DNA of 11,673 nt, taken from contig JANNDW010000471.1 of assembly GCA_031378125.1 (NCBI GenBank), positions 1 through 11,673 of the forward strand. The letters are read 5' to 3'. Made by a program: the position numbers and the translations under genes. The notes below the pieces were generated by a model that did not search any database, was not told the DNA's origin, and saw only the letters and a list, made by a program, of their open reading frames with translations. Each line of letters opens with the position of its first letter. Position 1 is the first letter of the stretch. Below are positions 1-10,300 of this stretch, piece by piece. Source of the DNA: LGRD01 sp031378125. Its GTDB lineage: Bacteria; Pseudomonadota; Gammaproteobacteria; Burkholderiales; Burkholderiaceae_C.

Positions 1-3000
1 CCATCGAGTGCGTCCATGTACTTGGCGCTGCCCGTGATGACGCCGATCGGCAAACCGCCGCCGATCACCTTGCCATAGGTGGCCAGGTCGGCACGCACCC
101 CGAACAGGGCTTGCGCACCACCTGGGTGGACTCGAAAGCCCGTCACCACTTCGTCGAAGACCAACGCCGTGTCGCTGTCTGCCGTGATCTTGCGCAATTC
201 ATGCAGGAACTCGCGCGGCTGAAACTCGGGCCGGCGGCTCTGCACCGGCTCGACCAGCACCGCGGCGATTTGCGAACCCATCGATTTGATGGTGCGCAGC
301 GTTTCGGGCACGCCGTATTCGAGCACCAGGATGTTGTCGGCCATGGCTGGTGGAATGCCCGGCGCGATCGGTGTGGCACGGGTTTCGGTGCCGGACTTCG
401 TCGGCCGAACCAGCACTTCGTCGAAGATGCCGTGGTACGCACCCGTGAACATGACGATCTTGTCGCGGCCGGAAACCGTGCGCGCCACGCGAATCGCGGC
501 AGTGACCGCTTCCGAGCCGGTACTGCAAAACGCCGCGCGCTCCATGCCCACCATGTCGCACACCATCTTCGCGACTTCGCCGGCCAGCGGCGATTGCGGG
601 CCGATCTCGAAGCCGGTGTCCAGCTGTGCCTTGACGGCGTCTCGGATGAACTCGGGGTTGTGCCCGAAGAACGTCATGCCGAAGCCGTTCGTCAGGTCAA
701 CGTACTCGTTGCCATCGGTGTCCCAAATTTTCGAACCCGCCGAACGCACGGAAAGGATGGGGTACACCATCTCCTTCCAGGCCATTCGAAAGCCCGCCAC
801 CGAGCGCGGGTCGGCAAGGTGGGCGCGGTTCGCGGCCGCGGCCTTTTTCGAGCCCGCGGTCTTGCGGTTGTAGCGCTCGATGAAGTCCTTGAGGTTGCTT
901 TCCTGCAGCGCAGTCAACCCGCCGGTCGGCCCCCTGGCTGGGGGACGGTATGGGCCGAACGCGGCGACGGGCGCAGGCGCAGCATGCGCTGCGGTCGACA
1001 TGGCAGTGACGGCCGGAGCGGAAACAACCGGTGCCGTCGCCGTGAGGAGGGTGACTGGCGACGGGTGCACCGGCGCTTGCATTGACGGCACGCTGACCGT
1101 TCCTGCGCCAAGCATTTCAAGTTGCCGCGAGATGATGGCAAGCTGTTGCGCGAAAACGCCCGCCAGCGCAGTCTGCGGGGTGTTTGCGATGCCGGCGGCG
1201 AGCGCCGGCATGCTGACCGCGGGCAGCAAAACGGCCGCCTGTGCAGCGGCGGAAGCCGCCGGCGCGCGGGCCGCGTCGGGCGACGGTTGTGCGTCCGGTG
1301 GCAGCAGCGCATCAAGACGCGCTGCCAGCGCAGCGAGGGTTGAGCAGTCCTCGAGCAACACACGGATCGGAACCTTTGCGCCGAACTGCTTCTGGATGGC
1401 GTTGCTGGCCTGCGTGAGGAACAACGAATCCAGACCCAGTTCGAGGAAGCCTGCGGTGGGGGTCAACGCGGCAGCGTCGATTCCGGAGAGGTCCGCGAAC
1501 AGGGTTTGCAGGCGCGCAGTGAGCGTGGCGGCACGGTTTTCAGTCATGGTGTTTTCAACAGAAGCTTGAGGAATCGATAAAGACTGCGCGTCCGGCACAA
1601 GCAGGGCGGCCGCATTCGGTTCGCGAGCAATGCCATTGGCGCCGCTCAGGGCAGCGACCAGCTCGGGCGCACCCGCCGCCGGGCGTTGCGGCGCAGGGTC
1701 GACCCAGCGTCGTTGGCGCGAGAACGGATAGGTGGGCAGCGCCACTCGCTGGCGCAACGCGCCCGCATGCAAGCGCGGCCAGTCGAGGGCCACGCCGCGG
1801 GTCCAGAGTTGGCCGGCCGCTGCCAGCAGGTACTCGAAATCCGCACTGAATTCTTGCCCGGGGTGCAGCGAAGTGACGATGAGCTGTTCCGCGTTGCGAT
1901 TGCCGTGCTGGCGCGCCAGGCTGGTCAGGGCCTGGCCTGGCCCCACCTCGATGAGCGCGAGCTGCGCATCGATGAGCTGGCCGATGCCGTCCATGAAACG
2001 CACCGGCTGGCGCAGCTGCTGGGCCCAGTAGGCGGGGTCGGTGGCCTCGTCATCGGTGATGGTTGTGCCGGTCAGGCTGGAAACCCAATGCAGTGTCGGC
2101 GCCTGGCGCGGCGTGTTCTTCACCAACGCCATGAACTGCGCAACGATGGGTTCCATCATCGGCGAATGGAAGGCATGCGAGGTGGGCAGCAAGCGGCTCG
2201 CAACACCCTTTGCAGTCAGGGTCGCGGCGAGCTCTGCAATGGCCTCGTGGTCACCGGAAACCACCGTCAGGTTCGGCGCGTTCAACGCCGCGATCGACGT
2301 GCGTGGGCCCAGATCGCCGCTCAGCTTCTGCGCTGATATGCGCACGGCAAGCATCGCGCCGGACGGCATTTCTTGCATCAGGCGCGCGCGCTGCGCAAGC
2401 AATGCCAGCGCGTCGTCGCGCGTGAACGTGCCGCCCACGCATGCGGCCACGTACTCCCCGACGCTGTGCCCGATCATGACCCTGGGCGTGATGCCCCAAG
2501 AGAGCCACAGCTGCGCCAGCGCATATTCAACGGCAAACAATGCCGGCTGCGTGATCGCCGTTTGGGTGAGTTGCTCCTGCGCTTGAGCGCTTCGCCCGGC
2601 ATCCGGGTACAACACGTCACGCAAATCGACACCCAGCAAGGGTTTGAGCGTGGCTGCACAAGCGTCGATCTCTGCGCGGAACCGGGGTTCCGATTCGTAA
2701 AGCGTGCGCCCCATGTTGACGTACTGCGCCCCTTGCCCGGGGAACATGAAACCCACACCGATATCGCTCGAAGTGTGGCTCGACTGGTGCACGCGCTTTA
2801 GATCAGCGGCTTGCAGCAGGGCAATGGCATCGTCGCGATTGCGGCAGACGATCGAACGCCGGTGGCTGAAGCCCCGGCGCCCGACCTGCAAGGTGTAGGC
2901 AAGGTCGGCGAGATCGATGCTCTCACTGTGTTCGAGATGCGCCTTCAATTGCCCGGCCGCGCGCTCCAGGGCGTCAGCGTCGCGGGCCGAAATCAGCAAC

Positions 3001-4367
3001 AGCTGCTCCGGACGGCGCGCAACGTCTGTGCGCTCCTCGCGCAGCGGCGCTTCTTCCAGCACCACATGCGCATTGGTGCCGCCGACGCCGAACGAGCTGA
3101 CGCCCGCGCGGCGCGCAGTCGCACCGGAAGGCCATTCGCGCCGCGTGGCGTTCACGAAAAACGGCGTGTTCTCGATGTCGAGCCTGGGGTTCGGTGAGCG
3201 GTAGTTCAGGCTCGCGGGCAAGGTCTTGAAATGCAATGCCAGGGAGGCCTTGATCAGGCCCGCAACCCCCGCCGCAGCGTCGAGGTGGCCGATGTTGGTC
3301 TTCAATGACCCGATGGCGCAAAAGCCGTTGCCGGTTGCCCCACCCGCGCGAAACGCCTGGGTCAGGCCCGCCATCTCGACCGGGTCGCCGAGCGCCGTGC
3401 CGGTGCCGTGTGCCTCGATGTAGGAGATCGTGCTGGGGTCGATCCCGCCGAGTGCTTGCGCCATGGCGATCACCTGGGCGTGGCCGTCGACGCTGGGGGA
3501 TGTGAAACTGACCTTGGAACTGCCATCGTTGTTGAGCGCGGCGCCCTTGATGACGGCGTAGATCGTGTCGCCATCCGCGAGCGCATCGCGCAGCCGCCGC
3601 AAAACGACGATTCCGAGCCCGTTGCTGAACACCGTGCCGCCGGCGTCGTGGTCGAAGGCGCGGCAATGGCCATCGGGCGAGAGGATCGAGCCCTCCTGGT
3701 ACAGATAGCCACGTTTTTGCGGCACTTGCACGGAGACGCCGCCGGCCAGTGCCATATCGCACTGGTAGGTTTGCAGGCTTTGCACTGCCGTGCAAACCGC
3801 GACCAGTGACGTTGAACACGCCGTCTGGATGTTGAGCGCCGGGCCTTTCAGATCTAACTTGTAGGCCACGCGCGTGGCGACATAGTGATTCTGGTTTGCC
3901 ATTTGCGTTGTCAGCAAACCGACCAGGTCGGTGACGTCGCGCCTGGACAGCAGGTTGTTCAAGTAGTAGCTGTTGCTCGTCGCACCGGCAAACACGCCGA
4001 TCGGCCCACTGAACGCTTTCGGATCGTGGCCGGCGTGCTCAAGCGCTTCCCATGCGGCCTCCAAAAACAGCCGTTGCTGCGGATCGAGCACTGCAGCTTC
4101 CTTCGGGCTGAAGCCGAAAAACTGCTCGTCGAATTTGTCGGCATCCGAAAGCACGCCGCGAGCGCGCACGTAGTTCGGGTCCGAGCGCGCCTCCATGTCT
4201 TCGGCGTACGAGGGCTCCAACTCATCCGCAGTGAAGTGATCGATGGTTTCGCGCCCCGCCAACAGGTTTTGCCACAACTCGGCAACGTTGCGTGCGCCCG
4301 GAAAGCGGCCCGCCATGCCGACAATGGCAATGCCCTCGAGGGGATCGTAAGCGTCTGAGTAATTCAA
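1..4367 (-). CDS. Type I polyketide synthase with aminotransferase (KS-AT-ACP-AMT), C-terminus beyond window
   Basis: Extends a chain by one malonyl unit and turns the resulting beta-ketone into an amine. Numbering from the TTG at 4367: ketosynthase ~1-430 opens with IAIVGMAGRFPG and has catalytic Cys184 (QTACSTS), His320 (EAHGTGT) and His361 (NIGHL). Acyltransferase ~535-835 has FPGQGAQ, Ser635 in GHSVGEY and HAFH at 731-734, the malonyl-CoA signature. ACP ~945-1015 carries phosphopantetheine Ser981 (GLDSL). An Ala/Pro-rich linker of ~135 residues follows. A class III PLP aminotransferase starts near 1155, with Asp1405 (FDEV) and PLP lysine 1433 (YGKVIGGG); about 300 of its usual ~430 residues are visible. 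No KR, DH or methyltransferase is present. The order resembles the PKS-aminotransferase parts of mycosubtilin MycA and microcystin McyE, but without McyE's methyltransferase. Start: TTG is the only usual start codon between the in-frame stop at 4376-4374 and the conserved KS motif; the first ATG lies inside that motif. It sits 6 bases after the NRPS stop, so the two genes are co-transcribed. All visible catalytic residues are intact. Confidence 0.95.
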   Translation of the reverse strand, partial: MNYSDAYDPLEGIAIVGMAGRFPGARNVAELWQNLLAGRETIDHFTADELEPSYAEDMEARSDPNYVRARGVLSDADKFDEQFFGFSPKEAAVLDPQQRLFLEAAWEALEHAGHDPKAFSGPIGVFAGATSNSYYLNNLLSRRDVTDLVGLLTTQMANQNHYVATRVAYKLDLKGPALNIQTACSTSLVAVCTAVQSLQTYQCDMALAGGVSVQVPQKRGYLYQEGSILSPDGHCRAFDHDAGGTVFSNGLGIVVLRRLRDALADGDTIYAVIKGAALNNDGSSKVSFTSPSVDGHAQVIAMAQALGGIDPSTISYIEAHGTGTALGDPVEMAGLTQAFRAGGATGNGFCAIGSLKTNIGHLDAAAGVAGLIKASLALHFKTLPASLNYRSPNPRLDIENTPFFVNATRREWPSGATARRAGVSSFGVGGTNAHVVLEEAPLREERTDVARRPEQLLLISARDADALERAAGQLKAHLEHSESIDLADLAYTLQVGRRGFSHRRSIVCRNRDDAIALLQAADLKRVHQSSHTSSDIGVGFMFPGQGAQYVNMGRTLYESEPRFRAEIDACAATLKPLLGVDLRDVLYPDAGRSAQAQEQLTQTAITQPALFAVEYALAQLWLSWGITPRVMIGHSVGEYVAACVGGTFTRDDALALLAQRARLMQEMPSGAMLAVRISAQKLSGDLGPRTSIAALNAPNLTVVSGDHEAIAELAATLTAKGVASRLLPTSHAFHSPMMEPIVAQFMALVKNTPRQAPTLHWVSSLTGTTITDDEATDPAYWAQQLRQPVRFMDGIGQLIDAQLALIEVGPGQALTSLARQHGNRNAEQLIVTSLHPGQEFSADFEYLLAAAGQLWTRGVALDWPRLHAGALRQRVALPTYPFSRQRRWVDPAPQRPAAGAPELVAALSGANGIAREPNAAALLVPDAQSLSIPQASVENTMTENRAATLTARLQTLFADLSGIDAAALTPTAGFLELGLDSLFLTQASNAIQKQFGAKVPIRVLLEDCSTLAALAARLDALLPPDAQPSPDAARAPAASAAAQAAVLLPAVSMPALAAGIANTPQTALAGVFAQQLAIISRQLEMLGAGTVSVPSMQAPVHPSPVTLLTATAPVVSAPAVTAMSTAAHAAPAPVAAFGPYRPPARGPTGGLTALQESNLKDFIERYNRKTAGSKKAAAANRAHLADPRSVAGFRMAWKEMVYPILSVRSAGSKIWDTDGNEYVDLTNGFGMTFFGHNPEFIRDAVKAQLDTGFEIGPQSPLAGEVAKMVCDMVGMERAAFCSTGSEAVTAAIRVARTVSGRDKIVMFTGAYHGIFDEVLVRPTKSGTETRATPIAPGIPPAMADNILVLEYGVPETLRTIKSMGSQIAAVLVEPVQSRRPEFQPREFLHELRKITADSDTALVFDEVVTGFRVHPGGAQALFGVRADLATYGKVIGGGLPIGVITGSAKYMDALD

Positions 4368-4373
4368 TCTCGA

Positions 4374-7300
4374 CTACCGCCTTCCACCCAAATTGCGTTG
4401 GCGCATTTGCGCTTCGCGTTGTTTACGGGCCCGCTCCATGGTGGCATTCGCTGCCATTTCCCTGTCGCCTTCGGCAGCGCCGCTCAGGTGGCGAGCGAGC
4501 GAACGCACGGTCGGGTATTGCAGCAGGGCGACGATGGGCAAATCGGGCCGCAATCTGGCCTTCAGCCGGGCATGCGCCTGCACCAACAGCATCGAATGCC
4601 CGCCAAGATCGAAAAAGTTGTCGTCCAGAGACACGCGGTCGACACCGAAAAGCTCCTGCCAGACGGTCGCAATGTCACGCTCCGCATCGCTCGAGGGAGC
4701 CGAATACGGGCTGCGGCGCGCCGCCGACCTGGTCAGCGCGACTTCATTGGCCTTCCCGCGCGAGGCCGGTGGAAGCACACGCAAGGCATCGTCAACCGTC
4801 ACAGGATTGGCCGATGCCATTGCGGTCAAGACCGCCGCAAGGTCGGCGGCGAACTGAACAACGTCTGCGTGCGCCAGCGCACTCGGCTTGTAGATCAAAC
4901 GAACTCGCAGCTGCTGCTCGACGGACACTGCCAGAGTCAATACGTAGTTGGTTGCTTCGGGCGCGGCAATCAAGGTACTGCGAACGTGCGCGCCGAGGCT
5001 GCGTGCGTCCACGTCGACCTGGTAATTCTGGAACACGACGAGACTGTCGAACAGCCGATGTCGCCACGGAATCTCGGCCCATTGTTGAATCTGTTCAAGC
5101 GGCGCGTACTGATGCTGAGCCAGTTCGAACTGCTGGCGTTGAATCTCGACGAGCCAGGACTTGAGCGTGCTCGAAGGCTCGACATTCAGGCGCACCGGCA
5201 CGTTGTTGACGCAGGTCCCAACGAGTGACTCGATGCCGTCGATTTCGGGCGGCCGGCCCGAAAACGCGGCGCCAAAAACGACGCTCTTGGCACCGCTGTA
5301 GTGCGCCAGCAGCAGCGCCCACGCACCGTTGAACATCGCACTCAAGGTCACGTGCGATCCGCGCGCCAATGCTTGCAGCATGTTCGTGGTTGCGGCTGGC
5401 AGGCTGGTGACGACCTCGGCAAACGGCTCGCCGGAATCCTTCGAGTCGGGAACCGTGGTCGGCCCGCTCAACAGGAATGGCGTCGGTGCGGAAAACTCAG
5501 TGAGCTGCTGCTTCCAAAAGTCCTCCGAGCGTGGCGCGGATTCGCCGAGCCACTTGACATAGCTCTTGAACGAGATGGCTTCCCCGCGCGCCAACGCTTC
5601 GCCCGACTCGAGTGCAGCATAGGCGCGCGACACGTCTCTGAAAACAATGGGCCACGACCAGCCGTCGATGCACAGGTGATGCGTACTCCAGACGAACTGA
5701 AATGATTCGTCCGCGATGCGCCGCAGCGCCACCCGCATCAACGGCGCGCAAGAGAGATCGAACCCGGCGCTCGCGTCTGACGCCAGCAACACGGCAATGC
5801 GTTCGGCTTGGTCGGCCTCGGAAACTGCGCGCCAATCCTCTTCGGACCATGGCAGCGGCGCGCCCTCCGACACGACCTGCAAAGGCTCGGCGCCAGCGTC
5901 GCCGACGAAGGCCGTGCGCAGCATGGCATGTCGCTCGATCACGTGTTCGATGGCGCGCCGCAGCAACGTGGTGTCGACCGGGCCATCCAGGCGGAAGTGC
6001 CACTGCTCGAAGCCAAGCTTGGACTGCGACGACTCCATGGCGAAGAACAAGCGCTGCATGGGCGTGAGCGGATAGACGTCCTCGAGTTGCGGATACCGAG
6101 CCGTCAGCCGTGCCAACGTTGCGGCGTCGAGCCTGGCCAGCGGAAAGTCCGCAGGCACCAGCGCGCGGCGGCGCGAGGGGTGCGCATTGGCAATGAGTTC
6201 CTGCAAAGCCGCCACCATGCCGTCGGCGACCTGTGCGATGGACGCCTCATGGTGAGTGTCTGCGTCATGGTGCCAGGCGATCTCCAGTTGCCCGTCACGC
6301 ACGACAGCGACGACCTCGAGGGCATGTGTTCGGCGTGACCGCGAACTGCGCCACGGCCCCGTCGATTCACTGGCGAAGCTGAACAGCGCCGAATCGGCAA
6401 CCACCGCATCAAACTGGCCAAGGTAGTTGAACAACACAGGCGAGGGTGGAATGCCGGCCAGAGCGTCGCGCAGGGCCGCGTCGCTTGACAAGTAGCGCAG
6501 CAGCCCGTAGCTCAAGCCCCGTTCCGGAATTCGCCGCAGCTCATCCTTGACCGCCAGCAAGGTGTCGACGGCGTCCATGCCTGGGTCAATGTCGAGCGCG
6601 ACCGGAAACAGCGTCGTGAACCAGCCAACCGTGCGCGACACATCAACGCCGTCGGCGAAGTGCTCACGCCCGTGCCCTTCGAGATCGATCCTCAGGGTCT
6701 TGCCTCCCGTCCAGCGCTGAAGCGCGAGTGCGAGCCCCGTCAGCAAGGCGTCGTTGATCTGCGTCTTGAACACACCCGGGAGGTGTTGCAAGAGCGCGCG
6801 CGTCTCGTCGCGCGACAGGCGGGTGACGAGCATTCCCGTTGTCACACAGGGCGGCTGTCCGGCTGCATGGTGCGGCAGGACCAGCACGGGCTTGTTGGCG
6901 AGCGCGTGCCAATGCTCGAAGGTGCTTCGCACTGCGGCGCTCTGCGCATGATCGTGCAGAGCCGTCGCCCAGGTTTGCAGCGAACTCGTCTTCTCCGGAA
7001 TGGGGGGCGGTGAGCCGCCGGCCGCCGCGAAATACAGGGATTCAAGATCCTCACGCAACACACGCCACGAAACGCCGTCCACCACCAGGTGGTGGATGGC
7101 GATCAGCAGGCGCCCGCGCACATCGGCGCCGAGCTTGAAGTGGACGGCCCGAAACAAACGACCGGTCGCCAGGTTGAAGCTTGCCTGCTCAGCGGCGGCA
7201 TGCCGCTCGATGGCCGCGGGTTGGTCTTGGCTGGCAACGCCCGACAAGTCAATTTGCACCACGCGCAAATTCGATTCGTCCGCGCCGTACTGTTGAATCC

Positions 7301-10300
7301 AATGGCCGGCGGCGTCTTGCCCGTAGCGCATGCCCAGCGCGTCGTGACGCGACAGCAGCTGGCGCAATGCGACTTCGAGCGCTTGCAGATCAAGGTCCGA
7401 AGGCACCTGGAACAGGAACGCCTGGTTCCAATACTGCGGATCGGCAAACTGCTGATCGAAGAACCAATGCTGAATCGGCGTCAGAGCCACCTCGCCGGTG
7501 GCCGGCTCGGAAGAGGCTTTCACACCAGCGGGCGCTGTACCCACGACTTCTGCCAACTGGGCGATCGTCGGCCGGCTGAACAAGTCCCTGGGCGTCAGTT
7601 TGAGGCCCTGCTGCCGGCAACGCGCGATGACCTGGATGCTGAGAATCGAATCGCCGCCAAGTTCAAAGAAGTGATCGTCGACGCTGATCCGGTCGACGCG
7701 CAGCACCGCCTTCCACACATCGGCGATCACCTGCTCATGGTGGTTGCGCGGAGCGATGAAGGGTTTGTCGCTCTCGCTGCGCGACACCGTGGGCACGGGC
7801 AGGGCGCGGCGATCGAGCTTGCCGTTCTGCGTCAAGGGCAGCGCCGGCAGGAATACGAAGTGTGCCGGCATCATGTAGTCGGGCATCACGGCGCGGATGC
7901 GCTCGCGCAACTGTTCGACGACTTCGCCTTGCTGGCCGTCGGCCACAAGATACGCCACCAGCCGCTTGTCGCCTGCAACGTCTTCGCGCGCAATCACCGC
8001 AACCTGGCGCACTTGCGCGTGCTGCGCAATCAGCGCCTCGATCTCGCCGAGCTCGATGCGAAAGCCCCGAATCTTGACCTGCTGGTCCATGCGGCCCAGG
8101 TACTCGATGTCCCCGTTTTCAAGGCGCCGCGCCAGATCGCCACTGCGGTACATGCGCGCGCTCGGGGTGGCATCGAAGGGGTCGTGTAAAAAGCGCTGGG
8201 CGCTGAGTTCGGGGCGGTTGAGGTAGCCCAGCCCGACACCAGGCCCCGAGACATACATCTCTCCGGGCACGCCAATGGGCACGGGCTCGCCCTGCGGGTC
8301 CAGGATGTAGATCTTCAGGTCGAGCATCGGCACCCCGATGACGCTGCCGGCACCGGCGTCCAGGTCGGCCAGCGTGATGGGCCGGTAGGTCACATGCACC
8401 GTGGTCTCGGTGATGCCGTACTTGTTGACCAACACGGGCTTGGTGTCGCCGTAGCGCTCAAACCAGGGGCGCAGGCTCTGCAGTTCCAAGGCTTCGCCGG
8501 CAAAGATGATGAAGCGCAGCGTGTGGTCGGCGGGCGGCTGGGCCAGCTCGGCCTGCAGGTATTGCTGAAAGGCCGAGGGTGTCTGGTTGAGCACCGTCAC
8601 GCGCTCTCGCACGACCAGTTCGCGGAACGCCTCCGGTGAGCGGCTGACCCAATACGGCACGACGACGAGCCGCCCGCCATGCAGGTAGGCACCCCAGAAC
8701 TCCCACACCGAGACGTCGAAGGCGTAGGAATGAAACAGGGGCCAGACATCGCGGTCGTCGAAGCCGTACCATTGGTCTGTCGCGGCAAACAGCCGCCAGA
8801 CGTTTTGGTGCGTGATGCGCACCCCCTTGGGCTTGCCGGTCGAGCCGGAGGTGTAGATGACGTAGGCCAGATCGTCGGCGCCGCTGGCCGCAGGCAGGTT
8901 GGCGTCGGCCGCGGGGCCGGCAGCCAGGGGCTCGTCCAGGCAGATGACGGTGGCTTTGATGCCGGCCAGGTCGGCCATCAGCTTCGTTTGGGTCAGGACG
9001 ATGGCAACGCATGAGTCCTCGAGCATGAAGGCGACCCGGTCCTTCGGGTACACCGGGTCCAGCGGCAGGTAAGCGCCGCCGGACTTGAGGATGGCCAGGA
9101 TGCCGATCACGAGTTCGGCATTGCGCTCGGTCCGCAGGCCCACGAGCTGGTTGGGCACGACGCCGAGCGCACGCAACTGGTGGGCGACACGGTTGGCACG
9201 CCGGTTCAGCTCGGAATAGCTCAACTCAAAACGAGCTTCGTCGGCACCGTAGGCGACCAGCGCGATGGCATCGGGTGTGCGTTCAACCTGCAACTCGAAT
9301 TGTTCGTGCAGAGCGGGCCCGTTCGGGTAGGTGCGCGTGGCGTCCAAACTGGTCAACAACGCGGCACGCTCCTGCGCCGTCAGCATCGTCAGTTCTTTGA
9401 GCTGCTTTGCTTCGCCGCGCGCCAAGCCCTCCAGCAGCGCCATCAGGTGACCCAGCATCCGCTCGACAGCATCGCTGGAAAACCGCTGGCGCGAGTATTC
9501 GAGCCGCACCAGCATCTCGTCATCACCGTAGGCGATCACCGCGAGCGGGTAGTTGGTCTGCCCGATGTATTCGAAGTGCCGCGTTTCCCAGGCGCCACCG
9601 AGCGCGCGCAGGCGCGAATCGAGCGAGTCATGGTCGTAGACCACGAGGCTCTCGAACAAGGGCTTGCCGCGCGCGACCGAACTCCACGATTGCACCTTCA
9701 CCAGAGGCGCATGCTCGAAGGGGCGCATCCGTAGCTGCTGCTCGCGCAGAGCGCGCAACCAAGCCACGACGTCCAAATCGCCGTCGACGTTGACCCGTAT
9801 CGGCAAGGTGTTGATGAACAAACCCACCAAACCCTCGCCGCTGCCCAAGCCTGTGGTGCGGCCGGCTCGCGTGGCACCGAACACAATGTCGGATTCACCG
9901 CTGTAGCGATGCAGCAGCAACGCCCAGGCGGCCTGAAGCAAGGTGTTTACCGTCACTCCGGTGTCGTTGGCCCTGCCGCGCAGTGCCGCCGTCACCTGCC
10001 TTGAAAGACGCGCCTGCCTCGCACCGCCAGGCTCGCCAGCGGGCGTCGTGGGTGCCATGGCGGACCCGGCCACATCCACACTGAAGGGAGTCGCAGCATG
10101 GAAGCCGCGCAGCGCTTCGCGCCAATGCGCCTCTGCGCCGCTCAGATCCAAAGACCGATGCCAATCGATGTACTCGCGGTACGCGCGAGGCTCGGGGAGC
10201 AACGCCGTTTCTCCGCGTTGCAACGCTGCGTAGATGTCAAAGACCTCGCGCAACACGCCAGGGAACGAACGGCCGTCCAACAAGGCGTGGTGGAATGTCC

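Noticed and set aside
111..1085. 324-codon plus-strand open frame, with similar ones through 1-4360
   Set aside because: They lie antisense to the aminotransferase and PKS domains. High GC with strong third-position bias keeps such frames open by chance. Their translations are Arg/His/Ala-rich with no recognisable motif.
560..1560. Hidden ketoreductase or methyltransferase between AT and aminotransferase
   Set aside because: Only about 110 residues lie between AT and ACP, and the ACP-AMT linker is Ala/Pro-rich. Neither has a Rossmann glycine motif or a SAM-binding motif.
6080..7520. The middle domain of the NRPS as a third condensation domain
   Set aside because: It has the epimerase set (PIQHWFF, HHLVVDGVSWR, EGHGRE, RTVGWFT, FNYLGQFD) and follows an LGGDS carrier, so it is an epimerase.
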